Positions 1 through 8,073 of a stretch of DNA of 20,634 nt are shown here, piece by piece. Numbering within the stretch: the first letter of the stretch is position 1; each line of letters starts with the position of its first letter. The notes below the pieces were generated by a model that was not told the origin of the DNA, ran no database searches, and saw only the letters and a program-made list of their open reading frames with translations. Source of the DNA: CALLJL01 sp964627255 (GTDB taxonomy: Bacteria; Acidobacteriota; Aminicenantia; Aminicenantales; CALLJL01); assembly GCA_964627255.1 (NCBI GenBank), contig CAZVIN010000087.1, positions 1 through 20,634 of the forward strand, in the 5' to 3' direction. Position numbers and translations under genes: made by a program.

Positions 1-64
1 ATGCCATCTTATCGCAAAAATGGTTCCCTCAGGGATACCAATAATGAGGAGGCCTTGAAGATTG

Positions 65-97
65 AAAAAAGGGGAGGCAATTTGCCTCCCCTTTTTT
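65..97 (-). terminator. Rho-independent terminator, symmetrical, after the BNR gene
   Basis: GGGGAGGC at 71-78 pairs perfectly with GCCTCCCC at 84-91 around the loop AATTT. The stem is flanked by six A on the left (65-70) and six T on the right (92-97), so it has a T-run whichever strand is transcribed. It lies 26 bases beyond the stop of the minus-strand BNR-repeat gene and should end that transcript. Because it is symmetrical it could also end a plus-strand gene entering from the left edge, but no such gene can be shown in the 60 bases available. Confidence 0.88.
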
Positions 98-122
98 ATT
101 TTAGCAGTGAATTTTCGGCTGA

Positions 123-3100
123 TTACTTCACCTTGAGGGGAGTGAAGGGAGCAAAGAGCGTGAAGTTGGCTTCCTGGAGCAACTTCTTGAAGTTCTCCAC
201 GTCTTTCTCAAAGACTTCGTTGAACTGGACAAGGAACTTTTCCAGAGCCGCCTTAGCTTTCTCATAGCGCACCATGGCGGCTTGAGTAACGGGCTCATAG
301 CCAGCTCGGCTAATCCCGCCAACAGCAGAAGTCACCTGGGCCATCAAGCTGCCCTCGCGGCTTCCAGAACCTTGGCCTCGAGGCGTCGGATTAAGGATTT
401 CGCTCAGGTTCTTGAGCTTATCTTCCAGAGATTTAGCCGCTTCGAGGACTTCCTTCATCTTGGCCGACCGGTTGAAACGAGCATTATCCCGCACGGTCTG
501 AATAGCTCGCTGGGTGTCCTGAATTTGGCGCTGAGCACTCTGGACTATCCTAGTTAGCTCCTGGGCCTGCTTGGCCATTTCATAGTTTTTCCGGAGCACG
601 GCCATGTCCACTTTGTACCTTGGGTCAGGCTTGACCTCGAATTTCTGGCTTACTTCCTCGCCCTCATAACGGATTTTGACAGTATAGGTTCCTGGAAGAA
701 CAGCTAATCCTCCCGCCCCTCGACCGAAGCCAAAAGCCATCGCTGCTTGGGCCGCTTCCTCTCCTGGGGCTGATTCCATCATGTTCCAGTAAACGCGGTT
801 AATTCCCTTATTTTCGGTTCCGTTAATTCGCGCCACAACTTTACCTGAAGAATCCTCGAAAGTAATTGAAACTCTGGTTGAGGTGGCCGCTCCCGCTCTT
901 TGACCGAAGGGGAATTGGCCGGCGCCGATCATTCCGGCAAAACCCATCTGTCGGGCTCTCTCGAGCATCTGCTGACGAGCCTGTTCCATCTGTGCCTCTT
1001 CGGCCGCTTTATCTTCCGGTTTTCGCTCGACCGGATTCAAGAAGTAAGTAATACAAGCGTTAAGGTTCTTGTTCTCCCCAGAGAATTCCGCATCTCCCAT
1101 TGTCTGATAAGAGCTCATTCGGCCACTCTGCCATTGACCGGCTTCCGGAACGGGGAAGAGATGGATTTTCTTTTTCGCAATTTCTTCGCTGAATAATCGA
1201 AGCGGCGTGATGTCGTCGATAATATAAATGGAACGGCCGTGGGTGGCGATGAGCAAATCATTTTCGCGGGGATGAACCGCCACGTCAAAAACCGGCACTG
1301 TTGGCAGGCCATGGGTCCACTTCATCCAGCTCTGGCCGCCGTTAAAGCTGACATAAAGACCGAATTCAGTGCCTAAGAAAAGCAGGTTAGGATTGACTGG
1401 GTCTTCCTCGACCGCCTTGCACCAACCATCAATCTCGCTGGTGGCTAAGTTTTTCCAGGTCTTACCGAAATCGCGCGTCACTAAGAGATAGGGGGTGAAA
1501 TTGGAGCGCTGATGGTCGTCATAGGCGACATAGGCGGTGGCGGCGTCATGGCGGGAGGCCTTGATATGAGGCACAGTGGCTCCGGCGGGAGCTAACGCCG
1601 TCTTGCCGCTGTTGAAATTTTTCGAAACCAACTCCCACGTCTTACCACCGTCACGGGTGAGCTGGACATTGCCGTCGTCTGTCCCTACCCAGATTACACC
1701 CTGCTGTTTAGGGCTGGGAGCGATGGAAAGAATCGTGCAATGATTCTCGGCACTCGTCACATCCAGGGTTAGGCCGCCACTTTCATTTTGTTTTTGTTTT
1801 TCCGGGTCATTGGTTGTTAAGTCAGGGCTGATAATTTCCCAGCTACGTCCCTTATCGCGGGTGCGATGGAGGAATTGGCTGCCGTAGTAAACAGTTTTTG
1901 GGTCAAAGGGGTCGATAGCTATCCCGGCATTCCAGTTATAGCGGTGCCTAACATCCGATTCGGTTGGGACGCAGGGCCGGCTGGTACCGGTTCGGACATC
2001 GTAATAATAAAGGCTTCCGCCCTGCGACATGCCATAACCGCATTTTGAATCTTCCGGGTCAGGCTGGACATCAAACCCGTCCCCGCCGCCGATGGTGATC
2101 CAGTGATACATCATTACCCCGCGGTCGGTTAAAGAATAAGCCGCGCCTCGCCAAGAACCGTTATCCTGAAGACCGCCATAAACGTTATAGGGGACTTCCA
2201 TGTCGTAGGCGATATGGTAAAACTGACCAAGGGGTAGATTTTCACAATAACGCCAGTTATTCCCGCGGTTATAACTTATAACTACGCCGCCGTCATTGCC
2301 CACAATCATCATTTCGCCGTTAGGATGGATCCACATGACATGGTGGTCAGAGTGGGCCTGATTGCCGCGAAAAAGGGAACGAACGGTTCGGCCGCCATCC
2401 TCGCTCACCCGGAGCTGAGTCCCCATAATATAAAGGATATTTTCATTCACAGGGTTAACATAAATGCGGCTGTAATAGAAGGGGCGGTTGTGGATACTCG
2501 CGTCGTCATTAACTACTGACCACGTGGCCCCGCCATCGTTGGAGCGAAGCAGGCAGTTTTTCTCCGCCTCGACCAGAGCATAAACGACCTGAGGCTGACT
2601 GGGAGCAATGGCGATGGCAATGCGGCCCAAGTCTCCCTTGGGTAGCCCTTCCTTTTCAGTCAGTTTTTTCCAAGTCTCGCCGCCGTCAATTGTCACATAA
2701 AGTCCGCTTCCCGGACCACCGCTCTTGAAGAACCAGGGCCAGCGTCGGTGCTCCCACATGGCCACAAAAATCTTGTTGGGATTCGACGGGTCCATGGCCA
2801 TGTTAGCCACACCAGTTTTCTCGTTGACGTAAAGAATCTTCTTCCAGGTGCGGCCGCCGTCAGTGGTTTTGTAAACCCCACGCTCGGTGCTATCCCCCCA
2901 GGTAGCGCCGAGGGCGCCTACATAAACCGTGTTGGAATCATTGGGGTGGACAAGAATGTCGGAGGTCTTTTCGGTTTTTTCCAAGCCAACTCGTTGCCAG
3001 GTTTTTCCGGCATCTCTCGAGACATAGACTCCCCGGCCAATGCTGACAGAATTCCGGACAAAGGATTCACCCGTTCCTACCCAGACAATGCTGGGGTTAG

Positions 3101-3458
3101 CTTGGTCCACAGCAATGGCGCCGATAGAATGGTCGGGCTGGTCGTCAAAGATTGGCTGCCAGCTTATCCCGCCATCCTCGGATTTCCACACCCCGCCAGA
3201 AGCCGCGCCGATATAAATGACTTTCGGGTCAGAACAGACAGCATCAAGGGCTGAAATGCGGCCGCTCATGTTAGCCGGGCCGATTGACCTGGCCCGCAGG
3301 CCGGCAAAGAGCTGGGGGTCAGGTTTAGCCAAGACAGAGGCAGGTGCCGCTGGCGCTTTGGTCGGCGCCTTTTGTGCCGGGCCGGCGCCGGTCATGACCA
3401 ACCAGACAAAAAGCAGTAAAGCTAACGCAAATAGACCGCGACCTTTAAACCCTCTCAC
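123..3458 (-). CDS. Exported Asp-box (BNR/sortilin-like) beta-propeller protein with helical C-terminal extension
   Basis: An export signal (hydrophobic run LFALALLLFVWLVMTG) is followed by a large propeller region with about ten Asp-box motifs of the S/T-x-D-x-G-x-T/S-W type, for example SEDGGISW, TTDGGRTW, TIDGGETW, SNDGGATW and TRDGGKTW. This is the fold of the sortilin/VPS10-like and xyloglucanase-like 'BNR-repeat glycosyl hydrolase' group; the substrate is unknown and catalysis is not demonstrated by these motifs. After the propeller come a Met/Gln/Ala-rich stretch (MEQARQQMLERARQMG), a beta-sandwich-like segment and a helical tail of roughly 130 residues that looks coiled-coil. An ATG at 3500 would open the same frame, but AAGGAGG lies inside that extension, six bases before a GTG at 3458, so the GTG start (1111 residues) is preferred. 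It is paralogous to the gene at 9275-12130: both share the NVYGG-Q-D-SW segment and overall layout. Confidence 0.9.
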   Translation of the reverse strand: MRGFKGRGLFALALLLFVWLVMTGAGPAQKAPTKAPAAPASVLAKPDPQLFAGLRARSIGPANMSGRISALDAVCSDPKVIYIGAASGGVWKSEDGGISWQPIFDDQPDHSIGAIAVDQANPSIVWVGTGESFVRNSVSIGRGVYVSRDAGKTWQRVGLEKTEKTSDILVHPNDSNTVYVGALGATWGDSTERGVYKTTDGGRTWKKILYVNEKTGVANMAMDPSNPNKIFVAMWEHRRWPWFFKSGGPGSGLYVTIDGGETWKKLTEKEGLPKGDLGRIAIAIAPSQPQVVYALVEAEKNCLLRSNDGGATWSVVNDDASIHNRPFYYSRIYVNPVNENILYIMGTQLRVSEDGGRTVRSLFRGNQAHSDHHVMWIHPNGEMMIVGNDGGVVISYNRGNNWRYCENLPLGQFYHIAYDMEVPYNVYGGLQDNGSWRGAAYSLTDRGVMMYHWITIGGGDGFDVQPDPEDSKCGYGMSQGGSLYYYDVRTGTSRPCVPTESDVRHRYNWNAGIAIDPFDPKTVYYGSQFLHRTRDKGRSWEIISPDLTTNDPEKQKQNESGGLTLDVTSAENHCTILSIAPSPKQQGVIWVGTDDGNVQLTRDGGKTWELVSKNFNSGKTALAPAGATVPHIKASRHDAATAYVAYDDHQRSNFTPYLLVTRDFGKTWKNLATSEIDGWCKAVEEDPVNPNLLFLGTEFGLYVSFNGGQSWMKWTHGLPTVPVFDVAVHPRENDLLIATHGRSIYIIDDITPLRLFSEEIAKKKIHLFPVPEAGQWQSGRMSSYQTMGDAEFSGENKNLNACITYFLNPVERKPEDKAAEEAQMEQARQQMLERARQMGFAGMIGAGQFPFGQRAGAATSTRVSITFEDSSGKVVARINGTENKGINRVYWNMMESAPGEEAAQAAMAFGFGRGAGGLAVLPGTYTVKIRYEGEEVSQKFEVKPDPRYKVDMAVLRKNYEMAKQAQELTRIVQSAQRQIQDTQRAIQTVRDNARFNRSAKMKEVLEAAKSLEDKLKNLSEILNPTPRGQGSGSREGSLMAQVTSAVGGISRAGYEPVTQAAMVRYEKAKAALEKFLVQFNEVFEKDVENFKKLLQEANFTLFAPFTPLKVK

Positions 3459-3464
3459 TTTAAA

Positions 3465-3470
3465 CCTCCT
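3465..3470 (-). promoter_or_regulatory. Ribosome binding site that fixes the GTG start of the first BNR gene
   Basis: On the minus strand AGGAGG is followed by six bases and GTG at 3458-3456. The upstream in-frame ATG at 3500 has no comparable site, and starting there would place 14 charged or polar residues before the signal peptide. Confidence 0.75.
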
Positions 3471-3529
3471 TTCAAAAGATTGGGATGAGTAGAAATTCAT
3501 AAAAAGACATCCCTTATTAAGACGGAGCT

Positions 3530-3558
3530 ATTATGAATTTTCTTCCCCGAGATTGCAA
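3530..3558 (-). promoter_or_regulatory. Probable sigma-70-type promoter of the first BNR gene
   Basis: On the minus strand TTGCAA (3558-3553) and CATAAT (3535-3530) are separated by 17 bases. Transcription would start near 3523, giving a leader of about 65 bases before the GTG start. The -10 box matches five of six consensus positions and the -35 box four. Confidence 0.45.
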
Positions 3559-3885
3559 GCCGCTTTCTATGCATTTAAAAATGAGATGCAATCAACCTAT
3601 CTTCCTGTTTCTGCATTTTGGGAAATATTTTCACCCGATATTTATCCGGTTCTTTTCTGCCGCCCTTATTTTTTGCTCACTGAACCCGACCCACTATGCC
3701 GAGCGAAATTAATTTTTATTCATTGTTTTTTTATTCGCTCGTCGATTCATTGGCGGAGAGGCTTGATCCTGCTTATCGGGCGAACTTCAACAATTGGCGG
3801 CGAGCTCTCGCAAATATAATCAATAGTACCCCATTCTGGATTTATGATTATTCAAACCAGGGGCTGATGATTTGAAAAAAAATAC
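3559..3885. other. Intergenic DNA between divergent genes
   Basis: This is the middle of the 484-base gap between the divergent BNR gene and the GntR operon. It is T-rich with stops in all frames. Apart from the two promoters at its edges I see no conserved motif, RNA gene or repeat. Short open frames here lack ribosome binding sites and resemble nothing. Confidence 0.5.
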
Positions 3886-3914
3886 TTGACAAAAATTCAA
3901 ATCTGTATTATAGT
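3886..3914 (+). promoter_or_regulatory. Strong sigma-70-type promoter of the GntR-ABC operon
   Basis: A perfect -35 box TTGACA (3886-3891) and a -10 box TATAGT (3909-3914) are spaced by 17 bases. The start of transcription should be near 3921, only about 22 bases before the TTG start codon. The -10 box lies inside the inverted repeat at 3903-3924, so a bound repressor would block polymerase. Confidence 0.75.
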
Positions 3915-3924
3915 AATAATACAG
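3903..3924. promoter_or_regulatory. Probable GntR-family operator (perfect 9-4-9 inverted repeat)
   Basis: CTGTATTAT (3903-3911) and ATAATACAG (3916-3924) are exact reverse complements separated by AGTA. The repeat covers the -10 box and the probable transcription start. The right half is extended by an exact tandem copy, TAATACAG at 3917-3924 and 3925-3932, that runs up to the ribosome binding site. GntR-family repressors bind as dimers to palindromes with TGTA/TACA-like half-sites, so binding by the product of the next gene is the natural inference. Confidence 0.7.
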
Positions 3925-3942
3925 TAATACAGAGGTTGCAAA

Positions 3943-4347
3943 TTGATTAAAGTCGATTTGGCCAGTTTTACCCCCATTTATGAACAAATCAAAAAGGAGA
4001 TTAAAAGAGAGGTTGCCCTTGAAATTTTAAAGCCCCATGAGCCCCTGCCTTCCATCCGTGAGCTGGCTGAAAATCTTGTCGTCAACCCAAATACGGTAGC
4101 CCGGGCTTACAGAGAGCTGGAACAGGAGGGATTTATTTATACTCGGAAGGGAAAAGGATGTTTTGTTTCGGACAGTTCTTTTTCTCAGATAAAAAAAGAA
4201 AGGAACAAAGTTTTAAGCGAGATTTTTGACCGGGCCATTGATGAGGCGGAGAAATTCAAACTTAATGCGGCGGAAATGAAAAGACTCTTTGAAGAAAGGC
4301 TCGAGGCCGCGATGAAAGGCCACCATAAGGAAGGGACAAATGAATGA
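3943..4347 (+). CDS. GntR-family (YtrA-type) transcriptional regulator
   Basis: This 134-residue protein has an N-terminal winged helix-turn-helix: PLPSIRELAENLVVNPNTV (about residues 33-52) is the GntR recognition region, followed by the wing (GFIYTRKGKGCFVS). The C-terminal part is only some 60 residues of charged helix (KRLFEERLEAAMKGHH), as in the YtrA subfamily, whose members have a short dimerisation tail rather than a large effector domain and usually sit before ABC transporter genes. The start is TTG, the first codon after GAGG (3932-3935). The gene overlaps the following ATPase gene by eight bases, implying translational coupling. It is probably an autorepressor acting at 3903-3924; the inducing signal is unknown. 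Confidence 0.92.
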   Translation: MIKVDLASFTPIYEQIKKEIKREVALEILKPHEPLPSIRELAENLVVNPNTVARAYRELEQEGFIYTRKGKGCFVSDSSFSQIKKERNKVLSEIFDRAIDEAEKFKLNAAEMKRLFEERLEAAMKGHHKEGTNE

Positions 4348-5215
4348 AATTTTGAGAATAGAAAAACTAAGCAAGAGCTTTGGAGCAAAGACTGTTTTGA
4401 AAAATTTACAGATGACCATAGAGAAAGGGAAAGTTTATGGCCTTTTGGGCCGGAATGGGGAAGGCAAAACAACCTTGATTAGGATGATCATGGGAATTAT
4501 TCCGGCGGATAGTGGAGAAATTTTCTACAAGGAAAAGAAGATTTCTTTCCGCGATGCATCCTATAAAAAAGAAATAGGCTATATTCCTGAAGACCCCTTC
4601 TTTTATGACTGGATGACGATAAAAGAATTGCTGGATTTTAATGCTTCTTTTTATCCTGCCTGGGAAAGCAGCAAGGCCGAACAATACCTGAAGAGATTTT
4701 CCTTAGACCAAAAGATGAAGGTCAAAAATCTTTCCCGGGGCATGAGGTTAAAGTTAGAATTGACGGTGGCCTTGGCTGCCTCGCCGGAGCTTCTTGTGCT
4801 TGATGACCCCACTTCAGGGCTGGATGTTCCCACCAGGCAGGATTTCTTAAAGAACATCATTGAAGAACTCTTGGAAGGAGGAACAACCATTCTCTTTTCC
4901 ACCCATCTTGTCCATGAGCTCGAGAGGATTGTCGAACACCTGTATATCCTTCATGGCGGAAGCCTTGTGCTTGATGAGGACTATGAGGGGGTGAAAGAAT
5001 TGACCCGGAGAGTTCGGCTCGCTTTCCAGGATACTTGCCCGGAAGCCTTTGATTTAGACGGCGTCCTTTCCGTCGAGCGGAGCCGTAACCGCATGGAAAT
5101 GGTTGTCTTTCCCTGGAATGAGGAAATGGAGGCAAAATTAAAAAGGTTTAATCCTCTCCGGATGGAGGTCGAGGCCTTAACCCTGGAAGAGATTTTTTCA
5201 AGCTTTGTCTCTTGA
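4340..5215 (+). CDS. ABC transporter ATP-binding subunit (YtrB-like)
   Basis: This 291-residue ATPase should power the permease encoded next. The Walker A motif GRNGEGKTT is at residues 37-45, the signature is LSRGM (131-135) instead of LSGGQ, Walker B is LLVLDDPTSGLD (151-162), and the switch histidine is H189 (STH). The residue after the Walker B aspartate, normally a catalytic glutamate, is D156, and the Q-loop position appears to be E84 (GYIPEDP). Such deviations occur in ATPases paired with GntR/YtrA regulators, so this is probably a subfamily trait rather than inactivation. The last 80 or so residues form a C-terminal domain beyond the core ATPase. The start ATG overlaps the regulator gene by eight bases, with AAGGAAGGG (4327-4335) as ribosome binding site. 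The permease follows after 21 bases. Confidence 0.93.
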   Translation: MNEILRIEKLSKSFGAKTVLKNLQMTIEKGKVYGLLGRNGEGKTTLIRMIMGIIPADSGEIFYKEKKISFRDASYKKEIGYIPEDPFFYDWMTIKELLDFNASFYPAWESSKAEQYLKRFSLDQKMKVKNLSRGMRLKLELTVALAASPELLVLDDPTSGLDVPTRQDFLKNIIEELLEGGTTILFSTHLVHELERIVEHLYILHGGSLVLDEDYEGVKELTRRVRLAFQDTCPEAFDLDGVLSVERSRNRMEMVVFPWNEEMEAKLKRFNPLRMEVEALTLEEIFSSFVS

Positions 5216-5236
5216 AAGAGAGAAACGGGAGGAACC

Positions 5237-7150
5237 ATGTGGGGAAAAACCTTTTGGAAGGAATGGAAGGAGAAAATCAATATATTTTTTCTGGCCCTGG
5301 TATTCCAGGTTATTTTTGTTTTTCTGGCTTTGACCCATTCCTCGCAAAAAGAATTTATCGAACTCCTCACCCTGACCATGATCCTGGCCTTTTTCCCTTT
5401 GGTCGGCCTTCTCCTTGGCTCGAGTGCCTTTTACTCAGAATTCAAGGACGGCGCCTGGGCCTTTCTTTTTTCCCGGCCAGTGCCAAAGTGGAAGGTCTGG
5501 CTTAGTAAATATCTCTCTTTATTAAGCATCTTGCTCAGCCTTCTTGCTGTTTTTTTCTTTCTTAGCCAGGTCTTGCCTCAGGTCAAGGAAATTTTAGAAA
5601 GCTATCAGTTTCCGGTTCAGTTTGTCGGCCAACGAATTTCTCTTCTTTTGCTGGGAGTGCTTTTCCCCGTTTATGCTTTTACCATTGCTTTCTCCATTTC
5701 CTTTCTCTCGGAGAAGCAATTTGTCATCATCTTTTCTTCCCTCTTTCTCCTCATCATCCTGGATTTAATCGCTTATTTCTACCAAAAAAATATCTTTTCT
5801 CTTTTGCCCCCGACACTATTGTTCTCGTCCGGAATTTTTAAAGAGTTATTTCTTTTGCTGACTGTGTTGGTGGCGTCGAGTTTCTTTTTGGCCTCGATTT
5901 TAACTTTTTCCAAAGCTGACTTTTCTCAACCAAAGAAGAAAATCCTTTTTTTCGGCAAATTTCTCTTTCTTTTTCTGCTTATTTCTGTAGCCGTAAACAC
6001 AGTCTGGATAGGGGCGAAGGCACATTTTGGAGGCAAAGATTATATCCATAGCTGGCAGCTCTTCGAAGGGGACGCTTATTTTAGTTCAAATAAAGGTATT
6101 TATAAATTTGCGGCGAAAGAAGAGAGACTAAAAAAAATAGGTAAACCTGTAATAAGCTTTAACCCCTTTTCCCTGGCCAAGGGAAAGATGGCTTTTTTAG
6201 CCCATCGCCTGAAAAATGACCAGGTGGAGCTTTGGCTGATGAACCAGGACGGTTCTCAAAGGAAGCGCCTGGCCTGGAGAAGCCAGTCTAAAGAATCCCC
6301 TTTTTATCAACTCAACCCCAGCTCCTGTTTTCTCTCACCTGATGGTGAAAAAATTGCCTGGACGGCTTTGCCACCAAAAGGCCAAGCGCCCCTTCTGTTT
6401 TGGATGAACTCTGATGGCAGGCGGATGCGAAGCAGGCCTTTGGCCTGGCCTTCAGTCGGATATAAAAATTTTAAGCCTGAAATAATCGCCTGGACAGAGA
6501 ATAATAATATTGTCCTTCTCTTGAGAGAATTAGGAAAATCCGGGCTCTCCTTTCCGGCCATTCTTATTTTCAACCCTGAAACTGAAACATCCACCATTCT
6601 AACGGAAAGAATTTCCCGGCCTTATGAAATTGCTGTCTCTCCCGGGCAGAATTATCTTGCTTATTGCTACCGGAATGAAACTGAGAACAAAGAGGTTCTT
6701 TCCCTACTTAGCCTTAATCCTCTGGAGAAGGAAAAAATATATATAGACGATTTTATCGTCCTTCGCGGCTTAGCCTGGTCCAGAGACGAGGGAAAGCTTG
6801 CCTTTTCGGTGGAGAAGAGCAAAACAGAGCTCTTTTTGGCCGTTTATTCTCTAAAAGAGAAGAGGGTCGTGAGTTCCAAAGAATTAAGTCAGGATGAACC
6901 CTGTCTTTATCCTCTGGTAATAGATTGGATTTTTAAGAATCAAAAACTGGTTCTCAACGACCCCTGCCATGGATATATTCAGGTTCTGGATGAAAAATTA
7001 AACGAGGAAAAGAGAATCAAGACGCCGGCTTCCCTTAAGAAGGTCTTGCTTCTTTTTGCTTTGGACAAAGGGGTGCTGTTTAAGGAAAGAGAGAGGGCCA
7101 GGCTCTGGGAGCTCAATTTAGAGGCTGAAGAATGGAAGAGAGTTTATTAG
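5237..7150 (+). CDS. ABC-2-type permease fused to an extracytoplasmic TolB/WD40-like propeller
   Basis: The first 260 residues hold seven predicted membrane segments (about 15-33, 43-65, 92-112, 134-156, 161-182, 203-223 and 236-258), as in ABC-2 export permeases plus one extra helix. Lysine/arginine-rich loops (SRPVPKWK, QPKKK) fall on the N-terminal side, which puts the C-terminus outside the cytoplasmic membrane by the positive-inside rule. Residues from about 265 to 637 are soluble and repetitive, with PD40/TolB-like blades such as FLSPDGEKIAW, IAVSPGQNYLAY and LAWSRDEGKLAF. ABC-2 permeases are normally 250-400 residues without a propeller. GGGAGG at 5227-5232 precedes the ATG. It is the last gene of the GntR operon and the only visible permease for the adjacent ATPase, so a homodimer is likely. 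The substrate is unknown; the propeller may sense or bind an envelope ligand. Confidence 0.85.
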   Translation: MWGKTFWKEWKEKINIFFLALVFQVIFVFLALTHSSQKEFIELLTLTMILAFFPLVGLLLGSSAFYSEFKDGAWAFLFSRPVPKWKVWLSKYLSLLSILLSLLAVFFFLSQVLPQVKEILESYQFPVQFVGQRISLLLLGVLFPVYAFTIAFSISFLSEKQFVIIFSSLFLLIILDLIAYFYQKNIFSLLPPTLLFSSGIFKELFLLLTVLVASSFFLASILTFSKADFSQPKKKILFFGKFLFLFLLISVAVNTVWIGAKAHFGGKDYIHSWQLFEGDAYFSSNKGIYKFAAKEERLKKIGKPVISFNPFSLAKGKMAFLAHRLKNDQVELWLMNQDGSQRKRLAWRSQSKESPFYQLNPSSCFLSPDGEKIAWTALPPKGQAPLLFWMNSDGRRMRSRPLAWPSVGYKNFKPEIIAWTENNNIVLLLRELGKSGLSFPAILIFNPETETSTILTERISRPYEIAVSPGQNYLAYCYRNETENKEVLSLLSLNPLEKEKIYIDDFIVLRGLAWSRDEGKLAFSVEKSKTELFLAVYSLKEKRVVSSKELSQDEPCLYPLVIDWIFKNQKLVLNDPCHGYIQVLDEKLNEEKRIKTPASLKKVLLLFALDKGVLFKERERARLWELNLEAEEWKRVY

Positions 7151-7280
7151 AGGGACCTAAATTAGCCTTCAGGTACTCATCAGCCAACTCATCAGAAAAA
7201 TGAATTTCTTTTTAGAAAAGATAAATTTCAGAATAAAAAACAATGCCAGAACAGCAAGTCTTAATAACTGCCGAGGCGCT

Positions 7281-8003
7281 TTATTTTTCTTGGCGTTTGT
7301 AGCTGATGGAAATTCCGGACCAGCTGGAACGGTCGATGGTTGTTTCCATGTAAGGAAGGCTATAAAGATAATCCAGAAATTCCCTGATGCCCCACATTCT
7401 GGTTCCGGAAACATTATGGGCGGTAAAACAGCCGCCGACAACCAGCTTGGGAAGAACGGCTATCAGATAATTTTTGTACCATTCTTTGTCAGCATCACAA
7501 AAGACAAAGTCGAAGGGACCGGGGAGCTTGGGCACAACTTCATGAGCATCGCCAAGAATGGCTTCGATCCAGGGGCTGAGCCCGGCGGCTTCAAAGTTGC
7601 GCAAGGCTTGACGATAACGCCTTTCGTCAATCTCGATGGTAATGAGCTTACCGCCCGTCTTACTCAGGGCCCAGGCAATCCAGATAGCGGAATGACCGGT
7701 GGAGGTGCCAATTTCGAGAGCCTTAGTATAATTATTTTTAATGATTAGGTCATAGAGGACCCGGCCATCGGCTTCGCTGATATTCATGTCGCGCCAGGCA
7801 TAACGTTGACTCTCCAAGAATTTTTTAACCCGCGTATCTAAATCTTCGGCTGGGCTTTGGAGATTTGGCTTGTCCGCTCTTGAAGAGACCTGGGGAAAAA
7901 GAAAGACAGCGGGCCAAAGAGAAAGAAGAAGCCAAGCTAAAAGGCAAGGCCTTATAAACCTGGCTAAGAACTGCCTAATTTGCAGAGTTAATACTGATTT
8001 CAA
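7281..8003 (-). CDS. Exported or membrane-anchored O-methyltransferase-like protein (class I, SAM-dependent)
   Basis: The 240-residue product has a hydrophobic N-terminal segment (CLLAWLLLSLWPAVFLFP) with a possible signal peptidase site after SSRA, then a Rossmann-type methyltransferase domain. The SAM-binding loop LEIGTSTGHSA starts near residue 96, the acidic strand-2 end is IEIDERR, and FCDADK (D170) corresponds to the first metal ligand of O-methyltransferase family 3 (catechol/caffeoyl-CoA type). In that family the next ligands are Asp-Asn in an ADNV motif; here the motif reads AHNV (H196, N197), so one ligand is changed. A TTG at 8009 would also open the frame, but GGAGG at 8010-8014 sits six bases before the TTG at 8003, which is chosen. 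An extracytoplasmic methyltransferase is unusual because SAM is cytoplasmic; the helix may only anchor it. The gene stands alone and converges with the ABC operon. Confidence 0.8.
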   Translation of the reverse strand: MKSVLTLQIRQFLARFIRPCLLAWLLLSLWPAVFLFPQVSSRADKPNLQSPAEDLDTRVKKFLESQRYAWRDMNISEADGRVLYDLIIKNNYTKALEIGTSTGHSAIWIAWALSKTGGKLITIEIDERRYRQALRNFEAAGLSPWIEAILGDAHEVVPKLPGPFDFVFCDADKEWYKNYLIAVLPKLVVGGCFTAHNVSGTRMWGIREFLDYLYSLPYMETTIDRSSWSGISISYKRQEK

Positions 8004-8009
8004 GATCAA

Positions 8010-8014
8010 CCTCC
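8010..8014 (-). promoter_or_regulatory. Ribosome binding site that fixes the TTG start of the methyltransferase gene
   Basis: GGAGG on the minus strand is directly adjacent to the TTG at 8009, too close to serve it, but lies six bases before the in-frame TTG at 8003. This moves the start by two codons. Confidence 0.6.
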
Positions 8015-8073
8015 ACCTTCCAGCTAATTTAACTCAGCCATGCTTTTTTCCTCTAAATTCAATTGCGGCTCTT

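Noticed and set aside
1..267. 88-codon open frame from the first base
   Set aside because: It runs through the perfect terminator hairpin and into the opposite strand of the BNR gene. The left edge could hold the end of a plus-strand gene in another frame, but 60 bases are too few to tell.
2748..3254. 168-codon open frame on the plus strand
   Set aside because: Mirror frame of the first BNR gene. No start signal and no family resemblance.
123..3458. Photosystem II stability factor (Ycf48-like) as an annotation for the BNR proteins
   Set aside because: The similarity rests on shared Asp-box repeats. The proteins are three times too long, and nothing in the window suggests photosynthesis.
7200..7748. 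182-codon open frame on the plus strand just after the ABC operon
   Set aside because: It overlaps the methyltransferase gene, whose motifs (LEIGTSTG, FCDADK) are on the minus strand.
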